Origin: an uncultured bacterium
GTDB taxonomy: Bacteria > Actinomycetota > Coriobacteriia > Coriobacteriales > Atopobiaceae
DNA length: 6,146 nt
Direction of reading: 5' to 3'
NCBI GenBank assembly: GCA_905214175.1
Contig: CAJMLD010000100.1
Coordinates: forward strand, 1-6,146
In this document: in pieces, positions 1-6,146 of the stretch
Layout: each line of letters opens with the position of its first letter
Position numbering within the stretch: position 1 is the stretch's first letter
The notes under the pieces: generated by a model
Told to the model about the DNA's origin: nothing
The model's input: the letters and a program-made list of their open reading frames with translations, nothing else
Databases searched by the model: none
Position numbers and translations under genes: made by a program

Positions 1-648
1 TCGGTCCATAATCTTGGCCGCGCCGCCGCCGCGGTCGAAGATGTCGCCCACCAGATGCATGTGGTCCACGGCCAGGCGCTTGATGAGCGCCGCGAGCGAG
101 CAGATGAAGTCATCTGCCGACCCGGTGTCGATAATCGTGTCGATGATGCGCTGGTGGTAGGCAAGGCGTGCCTCCCGCTCGTCGGGCGAGATGTGCAGGA
201 GCTCGTCAATGATGTAGGCGTACGCCACGGGCATGGCCTTGCGCACCTTGGAGCGGGTGTAGGAGCCGGAGAGGCGCCGGGCGAGACGCACGAGGCGCAT
301 GAGCGTGATGGCGTACCACTCGCTTGTTGCCATGCCCTCCTCGCGCAGGCGGCGGAGCTTCTCGGACGGATAGTAGACGAGCGTGCAGAGGTCGGCCTGC
401 TCTCCCGCCGTGAGCTCGAGGTTGAACACCTCCTCCACGCGCTCGCGGATGACCCCCGAGCAGTTGTTGAGGATGTGCTCGAAGGCCTCGTACTCGCCGT
501 GGACGTCCGAGACAAAGTGCTCGGTGCCCTTTGGCAGGTTGAGGATCGCCTCGAGGTTGATAATCTCGGTGAATGCGGCCTGCGTGGTGGGGAACTTCTC
601 CGAGAGAAGCTCGAGGTACTTGAGCTGGTCGGCATTTGCGTCCTGCAT
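1..648 (-). CDS. fbp: Class III (Firmicutes-type) fructose-1,6-bisphosphatase, N-terminal part; gene truncated by the window edge
   Basis: Cytosolic gluconeogenic enzyme that hydrolyses fructose-1,6-bisphosphate to fructose-6-phosphate and phosphate. The reading frame is open from an ATG at 648 to the left window edge, giving 216 residues. The family is usually about 640-670 residues, so about two thirds lies outside. Metallophosphoesterase-fold metal-binding motifs are visible: SDVHG (residues 47-51, in HFVSDVHGEYEAF) and GDIFDRG (201-207). The N-terminal stretch LKYLELLSEKFPTTQAAFTEI is also typical of class III enzymes. The ATG follows a Shine-Dalgarno-like GAGGGAGACC (663 down to 654) with about 8 nt spacing. 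This family is unrelated in sequence to the class I and II enzymes. The methyltransferase gene lies 164 bp upstream on the same strand, so an independent promoter is plausible, but I see no good -35/-10 pair. The cut is the window edge, not a frameshift. Confidence 0.93.
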   Translation of the reverse strand, partial: MQDANADQLKYLELLSEKFPTTQAAFTEIINLEAILNLPKGTEHFVSDVHGEYEAFEHILNNCSGVIRERVEEVFNLELTAGEQADLCTLVYYPSEKLRRLREEGMATSEWYAITLMRLVRLARRLSGSYTRSKVRKAMPVAYAYIIDELLHISPDEREARLAYHQRIIDTIIDTGSADDFICSLAALIKRLAVDHMHLVGDIFDRGGGAAKIMDR

Positions 649-812
649 GTGGCGGTCTCCCTCAGACGGTTGTATCGTTTCAGTCTGCACCGGCCCGCCA
701 AAGGCAACGGCGTGATTTCGGCGAGACGCACGACGGCCACGGCTTCGACACGGCAGCGGGCGCGGCGGCGCGTCTCGCCCGTGTGCCTCGAGGGACTCGC
801 CGGGGCTCTCCC
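649..812. other. Intergenic region between the methyltransferase gene and fbp
   Basis: This 164-bp gap separates two minus-strand genes. It holds the fbp Shine-Dalgarno sequence at its left end and a spaced inverted repeat (720-779). A short CGCCGG/CCGGCG pair at 798-803 and 816-821 straddles the methyltransferase stop codon. On the minus strand a GATACA-like hexamer lies about 25 nt upstream of the fbp ribosome-binding site, but no -35 sits at a good distance. No T-run follows any hairpin, so I cannot call an intrinsic terminator for the methyltransferase gene. I see no small ORF with a convincing start signal here. Confidence 0.6.
720..779. repeat. Spaced inverted repeat, 10-bp arms, upstream of fbp
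   Basis: The arms GGCGAGACGC (720-729) and GCGTCTCGCC (770-779) are perfectly complementary, separated by 40 bases. On the minus-strand transcript the stem can extend inward by a G-U and a C-G pair. The right-hand arm of the RNA is not followed by a U tract, so it does not look like an intrinsic terminator. It lies about 70-130 nt upstream of the fbp start, where a leader structure or a protein-binding site could be. In GC-rich sequence a chance 10-bp match over this distance is possible. Confidence 0.45.
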
Positions 813-1640
813 CTACCGGCGCCTGCGTGCAAAGAGCTCCCAGAACGCGACGGCAGAAGATGCGGCAACGTTCAGAGAGTCGACGCCGTTCGACATGGGA
901 ATGATCACGGAACGGCCCACGGCATCAAGCGTCGCGCGCGTAAGGCCGTAGCCCTCGCAGCCAAAGAAGAGCGCGATCTTCTCGGCAGAGACAAGCGAGG
1001 GGTCGTCAATGGGCACGGCGCCATCCTCAAGCGCCATGGAGAGACACTCGAAGCCCCGCTCGCGCAGGTCCGCCACGATTTCCACAGGCCACGACTTGGC
1101 ATCGACACGCGCCCAGGGCACCTGGAAGACCGTCCCCATGGAGACGCGCACAGCACGCCTGCCCAGCGGATCTGCACAGCGCGGCGAGAGAAGCACGGCA
1201 TCGGCGCCCAGGGCCGCCGCCGAGCGAAAGACCGCCCCCACGTTGGTCACGTCGACAAGGTCCTCCAAAACCGCCACGTGGCGAGCGCCGAGAAGTGCCT
1301 GCTCGACCGTCCGCGGATGCGGTCGACGCATCGCGCAGAGCAGGCCCCTGTTCACGTTGAAGCCAGTGAGCCGCTCCATCTGGTCATGCGGCAGCACATA
1401 GGCAACGCATCCGGCGCGCTCGATGAGGTCGGAGCAGGACTCCAGCCTGGCATCGTCGACCAGAAACGAGAGGGGCTCAAGCCCCGCGTCCAGGGCAACC
1501 TCCACAACCAGCCTCGACTCGGCGATAAGCACGCCCTTCTCGGGCTCGAGCCTGTTTCTCAGCTGGCGATCGGTCAGCCGCACGTAGGCGTCGAGCTTCG
1601 GGTCATCCGCGCTCCCTATGCGTACCGTCTGCAGGCCCAC
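813..1640 (-). CDS. SpoU/TrmH-family RNA 2'-O-ribose methyltransferase
   Basis: A 275-residue SPOUT-class enzyme expected to transfer a methyl group from S-adenosylmethionine to a ribose 2'-hydroxyl in rRNA or tRNA in the cytosol. The N-terminal third (about residues 8-108, including RQLRNRLEPEKGVLIAESR and LTGFNVNRGLLCAMRRP) matches the small substrate-binding domain of the family. The C-terminal part carries the three SpoU motifs: NVGAVFRS (133-140; Asn133 and Arg139 conserved), FFGCEGYGL (225-233), and IIPMSNGVDSLNVAASSAV (246-264), which form the trefoil-knot SAM site. The start is a GTG at 1640, supported by AGAAAGG 8 nt upstream; no in-frame ATG lies closer to that site. Length is normal for the family. 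It is transcribed divergently from the L,D-transpeptidase. Sequence alone does not identify the target nucleotide, so I give no symbol; TrmH, RlmB and TsnR-like proteins share these motifs. Confidence 0.9.
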   Translation of the reverse strand: MGLQTVRIGSADDPKLDAYVRLTDRQLRNRLEPEKGVLIAESRLVVEVALDAGLEPLSFLVDDARLESCSDLIERAGCVAYVLPHDQMERLTGFNVNRGLLCAMRRPHPRTVEQALLGARHVAVLEDLVDVTNVGAVFRSAAALGADAVLLSPRCADPLGRRAVRVSMGTVFQVPWARVDAKSWPVEIVADLRERGFECLSMALEDGAVPIDDPSLVSAEKIALFFGCEGYGLTRATLDAVGRSVIIPMSNGVDSLNVAASSAVAFWELFARRRR

Positions 1641-1648
1641 GTGTATTG

Positions 1649-1655
1649 CCTTTCT
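1649..1655 (-). promoter_or_regulatory. Ribosome-binding site that fixes the GTG start of the methyltransferase
   Basis: On the minus strand AGAAAGG lies 8 nt before the GTG at 1640-1638. The codons immediately upstream in the same frame (CAC, ATA) are not starts. This makes GTG the most likely initiation codon. Confidence 0.6.
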
Positions 1656-1718
1656 CTATCGCCCCGCGCCACCTTCACGCAAGCTTGGCCTTTGGAGCTT
1701 TTTCTCATGAGTCGGTCG

Positions 1719-1740
1719 GGGGACGGCCGTTGGCCGCCCC
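1719..1740. repeat. GC-rich hairpin in the divergent promoter region
   Basis: GGGG plus CGGCC on the left (1719-1722 and 1724-1728, with A1723 bulged) pairs with GGCCG plus CCCC on the right (1732-1740). This gives nine pairs around a GTT loop. No T-run follows on either strand, so it is not a standard terminator. It sits directly beside the -10-like element at 1746-1754. It would cover the -35 position of the plus-strand promoter and lie at the 5' end of the minus-strand transcript, so it could be an operator or a 5' RNA stem-loop. That role is inference. Confidence 0.5.
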
Positions 1741-1745
1741 TGGGT

Positions 1746-1754
1746 TACTATAGT
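1746..1754. promoter_or_regulatory. Probable promoter -10 element, possibly bidirectional
   Basis: TACTAT (1746-1751) and overlapping TATAGT (1749-1754) resemble the -10 hexamer in an otherwise GC-rich gap. The eight bases ACTATAGT (1747-1754) are a perfect palindrome, so the same TATAGT is read on both strands. It could serve the L,D-transpeptidase (5' leader about 55 nt) and the methyltransferase (leader about 100 nt). No consensus -35 is seen at 16-18 nt on either strand; on the minus side only a weak TTCCAG is present. A single-strand promoter is equally possible. Confidence 0.45.
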
Positions 1755-1795
1755 CAAACATGTCAGCGCTCTGGAACAAACACTCATCCCGTACC

Positions 1796-1805
1796 GAGGG
1801 AGACC
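1796..1805 (+). promoter_or_regulatory. Ribosome-binding site of the L,D-transpeptidase, unusually far from ATG
   Basis: GAGGGAGACC lies upstream of the ATG at 1816. The core GGGAG (1798-1802) is 13 nt from the ATG, longer than the usual 5-9 nt. An in-frame ATT at 1810 would have 7-nt spacing and add two residues, but ATT starts are rare. ATG remains the preferred call. Confidence 0.5.
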
Positions 1806-1815
1806 AGTCATTACC

Positions 1816-3279
1816 ATGAAACAGTCCTCACGAGGCGGGCACTTCACCGGCTCGCACAAGAAAAAACACACCGGCCGCGGCCCCGTCATTGTGCTTCTCG
1901 TCTTGCTTGCCGTTGTCGTCGCCGTATACCTTGGTGGCGTGGCGTACTTCAACTTCTTCTTCATGCCGTCCACCAGCGTAGCTGGGCAGGATGTCTCGCT
2001 CATGAGCGTCGATGACGTTGCGAGCTCGCTCTCCGCAACCAAGACGTCTGGCTGGAAGGCAAGCGTCTCGGGCGACGGCGTCTCGTTCGAGCTAGCAGGG
2101 TCGGATGTCTCGCTGGCCTATGACGGCGAGAGTGCCGCACGCGCCGCCATTGCCCAGCAGCACCCCTGGGCGTGGCCCCTCGAGCTTGCGCAGGGCGCTG
2201 CGCAGAGCCTCTCGACGGGTGACGTCTCCTCCTACATCACGCTTGACTCGGATGCCATTGCGACCGCGCTGGCAAACGCCGTGAGTGCCGCGTCCTCCGC
2301 AAACGGTGAATCAGGCACCTCCGATATCACGTATAACTCTGAGAAGAAGACCTACACCGCCTCTGACAGTGCGCAGGCCAGCCGCATCGATCAGGCAGCA
2401 GCCACCCAGACAATCGCGGGACAGGTCAAGTCCCTCGCGACCTCCATCGAGCTTGGCGACGAGTCCCTCCAATCCGGGGAGTCCGTGGACGATGCCATCA
2501 AGACGGCGAACGCCATGCTCGCCGCGACCGTCACGCTCACGCTTGGCGGCACCGAGGTCACGACCGTTGACGCCGACCTCATCTCTCAGTGGATCACCAT
2601 TGGAGACGACCTCTCGGTGACCCTCAGCCAGGAAGCCATCACCACCTGGGCAAAGGGTGACCTCTCCGCAAAGACAGACTCGGTGGGCACAGCGCGCACC
2701 TACACGCGTCCCGACGGCGTCCAGGAGTCCGTGGTGGCCGGCGGCGTCTACGGTTGGTCGATCAACGGAGCCGAAGCCGCACAGGACATCTACAACAACA
2801 TCATGGGGGGCTCCCCCACCACACTTGAGCTGCCCTGCTACACGACGGCAGCCACGTACAACCCCGGAGGCCAGGACTGGCCAACCCGCTACATCGACGT
2901 GGACATCTCCGACCAGCACGCCATCTTCTTCGACTCGGATGGCTCCGTCATCTGGCAGGCCGACGTTGTGACCGGCCAGCCCAACCTCAACCGCAGCACG
3001 ACGCAGGGTACCTGGACCATCACGAACAAGCAGAGCCCCTCCACGCTCACCGGGCCCAACGACGAGTCTGGCAACCCCCAGTGGGTGAGCCACGTGGACT
3101 TCTGGATGGGCGTGGTTGGCAACCTCATGGGCTTCCACAACGCACCATGGCGCTCGGCCTTTGGCGGCGACATTTACCTCACCAACGGCAGCCATGGCTG
3201 CATAAACCTCTCCTACGACGATGCAGACAAGCTCTACTCGCTGTGTAACGTGGGTGATGTGGTCATCATCCACGAGTAG
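1816..3279 (+). CDS. Membrane-anchored L,D-transpeptidase (YkuD/ErfK family)
   Basis: A 487-residue cell-envelope enzyme expected to form 3-3 peptidoglycan cross-links, or attach substrates to peptidoglycan, through a catalytic cysteine. A basic cytoplasmic tail (residues 1-22, with HKKKH) precedes one hydrophobic helix (about 23-49: VIVLLVLLAVVVAVYLGGVAYF) with no obvious lipobox, so it looks like a type II membrane anchor with the rest outside. Residues about 55-340 form a Ser/Thr/Ala-rich region. It shows two stretches resembling PG_binding_4-type domains (about 55-135 and 230-340). The C-terminal YkuD domain (about 358-487) carries GFHNAPWR (His441) and NGSHGCINLS (457-466), with His460 and Cys462 as the likely catalytic residues. 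The domain ends at the stop codon, so the protein is complete. It is monocistronic, ending in a strong terminator. Its exact substrate, and whether it acts in cross-linking or in protein anchoring, cannot be told from sequence. Confidence 0.92.
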   Translation: MKQSSRGGHFTGSHKKKHTGRGPVIVLLVLLAVVVAVYLGGVAYFNFFFMPSTSVAGQDVSLMSVDDVASSLSATKTSGWKASVSGDGVSFELAGSDVSLAYDGESAARAAIAQQHPWAWPLELAQGAAQSLSTGDVSSYITLDSDAIATALANAVSAASSANGESGTSDITYNSEKKTYTASDSAQASRIDQAAATQTIAGQVKSLATSIELGDESLQSGESVDDAIKTANAMLAATVTLTLGGTEVTTVDADLISQWITIGDDLSVTLSQEAITTWAKGDLSAKTDSVGTARTYTRPDGVQESVVAGGVYGWSINGAEAAQDIYNNIMGGSPTTLELPCYTTAATYNPGGQDWPTRYIDVDISDQHAIFFDSDGSVIWQADVVTGQPNLNRSTTQGTWTITNKQSPSTLTGPNDESGNPQWVSHVDFWMGVVGNLMGFHNAPWRSAFGGDIYLTNGSHGCINLSYDDADKLYSLCNVGDVVIIHE

Positions 3280-3280
3280 C

Positions 3281-3317
3281 AGTTGCGGCCCCGAGTTCAT
3301 CGGGGCCGCAACTTTTT
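3281..3317 (+). terminator. Rho-independent terminator of the L,D-transpeptidase gene
   Basis: AGTTGCGGCCCCGA (3281-3294) and TCGGGGCCGCAACT (3300-3313) form a perfect 14-bp stem with a 5-nt GTTCA loop, followed by a run of T to 3317. It begins 2 bases after the stop codon. Read on the minus strand the hairpin is preceded by A5 but not followed by a T-run, so it suits plus-strand transcripts and not the convergent ffh operon. Confidence 0.93.
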
Positions 3318-3382
3318 GGCGCGCACGCGTGTGTTTCTGAGGGCGAGAAGAGCGCCGGCCTCCGAAGCAGTCGCAGCCGCCG

Positions 3383-4774
<1,392 letters not shown>

Positions 4775-4776
4775 GG

Positions 4777-5679
4777 CTACTTTCCTTCCCCAACGAGCGC
4801 GCGACAGAAGTCGAGCGCGTCGAAGATCTCGAGGTCGTCAATGGACTCCCCCACGCCAATGCGGTAGATGGGAAGTCCCAGCTGGTCAGAGATGGCGAGC
4901 GCGATGCCGCCCTTCGCGGTGCCGTCGAGCTTGGTCACGATAAGCCCGTCGAGGTCCAGGGCGTCGTTGAACTCCTTGGCCTGCGCAAGACCGTTCTGGC
5001 CAGTGGTGGCATCAATGACGAGAACCACGGTGACCGGCATCGAGGTGCAGCGCTTGCGCGTGACGTTGACCACCTTCGCAAGCTCGCGCATGAGGTCGGA
5101 CGAGGTGTGCAGGCGTCCTGCGGTATCGATGAGCACCAGCTGAGAACCGCGCTTCTCGGCCTCGTCAACCACGTCGTAGCAGACGCTCGCCGGGTCCGCG
5201 CCGCGCTCGCGGGTGATAACCTCCACACCCGCGCGCGTGCCCCACACCTCGAGCTGCTCGATGGCTGCCGCACGGAAGGTATCGGCGCCACCAATGAGGC
5301 AGCTCTTGCCCTCGGCGCGGGCGCGTCCAGCGAGCTTGCCCACCGTGGTAGTCTTGCCAGCGCCGTTGATGCCCACAAAGAGGACACACGAGGGCACGTC
5401 CTCGAAGGGGTCGCGGTCGGCCGTGCGGAACTCCTGAGCCAGCCGGCGCGCTAGGGCGTCGCGGAGCTGGTCCGCACGCGTGAGGTTCTCGCGCGCCGCC
5501 TGCTCGCGCAGGTCATCGGTCACGCGCATGGCAAGCTCGCCGCCCATGTCGCCCATCACCAGCGTGTCCTCGAGGTCCTCCCAGAAGTCCTCGTCGACCT
5601 CGCCGCCCATGTAGAAGATCTCGTTGATGGCCTCGCGCGAGCGCGAGAGGCCGCTCTTCAGCCTGTCAAAGAAGCCCAT
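4777..5679 (-). CDS. ftsY: Signal recognition particle receptor GTPase FtsY
   Basis: The membrane-associated SRP receptor, which forms a mutually activating GTPase complex with Ffh and hands ribosome-nascent chain complexes to SecYEG. The 300-residue protein consists only of the NG core: N domain about 1-95, then GINGAGKTT (103-111), DTFRAAA (133-139), DTAGR (185-189), TKLDGTAKGG (249-258) and GVGESIDDL (275-283). The long acidic A domain seen in Escherichia coli and the N-terminal membrane helix of some actinobacterial FtsY proteins are absent. The N-terminal helix (GFFDRLKSGLSRSREAINE) has an amphipathic pattern like the known lipid-binding helix. The ATG shares its A with the smc TGA stop (TGATG), indicating coupled translation. 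The next gene, ffh, starts 2 nt beyond its stop. An upstream start would lie within smc and is not needed. Confidence 0.97.
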   Translation of the reverse strand: MGFFDRLKSGLSRSREAINEIFYMGGEVDEDFWEDLEDTLVMGDMGGELAMRVTDDLREQAARENLTRADQLRDALARRLAQEFRTADRDPFEDVPSCVLFVGINGAGKTTTVGKLAGRARAEGKSCLIGGADTFRAAAIEQLEVWGTRAGVEVITRERGADPASVCYDVVDEAEKRGSQLVLIDTAGRLHTSSDLMRELAKVVNVTRKRCTSMPVTVVLVIDATTGQNGLAQAKEFNDALDLDGLIVTKLDGTAKGGIALAISDQLGLPIYRIGVGESIDDLEIFDALDFCRALVGEGK

Positions 5680-6146
5680 CAGGCATCGACCACCTTTCCA
5701 GTTGCCTTGTCGAGGCGCTGAGAGACGACGTGGCTCACGCCGTCGGCCTGCATGGAGACGCCGTAGAGGACGTCGGCCTGCTCCATCGTCCTGCGCTGGT
5801 GCGAGATGACGATGAGCTGCGTCGTGTCCTTGAGCTGCTCGATGGCGTCAAGGAGCTTTGAGAGGTTGGAGTCGTCGAGCGCGGCCTCCACCTCGTCGAA
5901 CACGTAGAAGGGCACCGTGCGCGTCTTGTAGACCGCGAAGAGCAGCGCCAGCGCCGTGAGGGACTTCTCGCCGCCCGACATGAGCGACATCTTGGTGATG
6001 CGCTTGCCACGCGGCTGCGCCACGATCTCGATGCCCGTCTCGGAGAGGTTGTCCGGGTCGGTCATCTCGATGTGGGCGTGGCCTCCCGGGAAGAGCATCG
6101 AGAATATTTCCGAGAAGTTCTCGTTCACCTTGTCGAAGACCACAAG
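5679..6146 (-). CDS. smc: Chromosome partition protein SMC, C-terminal ATPase head; gene truncated by the window edge
   Basis: The last 155 residues of the chromosome-condensation ATPase, which works with ScpA and ScpB to organise and segregate the nucleoid. The reading frame stays open to the right edge, and the full protein is normally about 1,150-1,200 residues. Present are the ABC signature LMSGGEKS (55-62 of this fragment), Walker B FYVFDEVEAALDDSN (80-94), with the D-loop ALDD, and the H-loop ISHQRR (114-119). The Walker A, coiled-coil arms and hinge lie outside. The fragment begins in the FSEIFSMLFPGG region typical of the C-terminal head. RecN and RecF share the general ABC plan, but the FPGG segment and downstream ftsY point to SMC. 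It is the upstream gene in the smc-ftsY-ffh operon; the promoter is outside the window. Confidence 0.96.
   Translation of the reverse strand, partial: LVVFDKVNENFSEIFSMLFPGGHAHIEMTDPDNLSETGIEIVAQPRGKRITKMSLMSGGEKSLTALALLFAVYKTRTVPFYVFDEVEAALDDSNLSKLLDAIEQLKDTTQLIVISHQRRTMEQADVLYGVSMQADGVSHVVSQRLDKATGKVVDA

Noticed and set aside
649..812. Small RNA gene in the gap upstream of fbp
   Set aside because: There is an inverted repeat but no clear promoter and no T-run terminator, so a separate RNA gene is not supported.
55..951. Plus-strand open frame (298 codons) opposite fbp
   Set aside because: The minus strand encodes class III FBPase with metal-binding motifs; the plus-strand frame is its shadow.
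1729..1757. Minus-strand -35 TTGACT (1757-1752) as the methyltransferase promoter
   Set aside because: The hexamer is near-consensus, but the matching -10 position reads GCCAAC, which is not a -10 element.
636..2015. Plus-strand open frame (459 codons) opposite the methyltransferase and across the divergent promoter
   Set aside because: Its product is Arg/His-rich with no family features, and it runs across an intergenic region, the opposite strand of a real gene and the start of the transpeptidase in another frame.
2311..3300. Long minus-strand open frame (329 codons) opposite the L,D-transpeptidase
   Set aside because: It is antisense to a gene with clear YkuD motifs, shows no recognisable domain, and runs through the terminator hairpin. 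Long antisense frames are expected in GC-rich coding DNA.
3281..3317. Bidirectional terminator for both the transpeptidase and ffh
   Set aside because: The stem is symmetric, but on the minus strand it is followed by GCTACTCG, with no T-run, so only plus-strand intrinsic termination is supported.

Overview
This is a high-GC window (about 60-65% G+C by eye) with ordinary bacterial chromosomal genes. The clearest genes are a partial smc, then ftsY and ffh on the minus strand, a membrane-anchored YkuD L,D-transpeptidase on the plus strand, and, on the minus strand, a SpoU/TrmH-family RNA methyltransferase and a partial class III (Firmicutes-type) fructose-1,6-bisphosphatase. High GC, Gram-positive-style cell-wall cross-linking, a class III FBPase and the smc-ftsY-ffh order fit a Coriobacteriia-type actinobacterium (Olsenella/Atopobium/Collinsella-like) best. 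That placement is an inference from gene content, not proof.

Layout. Positions 1-648 (minus): N-terminal 216 residues of the class III FBPase; the gene runs off the left edge. 649-812: intergenic, with a spaced 10-bp inverted repeat. 813-1640 (minus): RNA 2'-O-methyltransferase with a GTG start. 1641-1815: divergent promoter region with a GC-rich hairpin next to a symmetric -10-like element. 1816-3279 (plus): L,D-transpeptidase with an N-terminal membrane anchor. 3281-3317: strong intrinsic terminator. 3383-4774, 4777-5679 and 5679-6146 (minus): ffh, ftsY and the 3' end of smc, transcribed in the order smc, ftsY, ffh. smc and ftsY overlap by one base, and ftsY and ffh are 2 nt apart.

How the genes work together. 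Ffh and FtsY are the two GTPases of co-translational membrane targeting: SRP54 and its receptor. Tight coupling in one operon fits their one-to-one working complex. SMC is the chromosome condensation ATPase and is a common operon partner rather than a functional partner. The L,D-transpeptidase is a stand-alone envelope gene facing the ffh operon, separated from it by the terminator. The methyltransferase and FBPase are co-directional but 164 bp apart, so they may be separate transcription units.

I see no mobile element, CRISPR array, tRNA, rRNA or defence module, and no convincing undescribed system. Gaps between genes are all under 180 bp. The most interesting non-coding signals are the divergent promoter/hairpin at about 1719-1754 and the spaced inverted repeat ahead of fbp.
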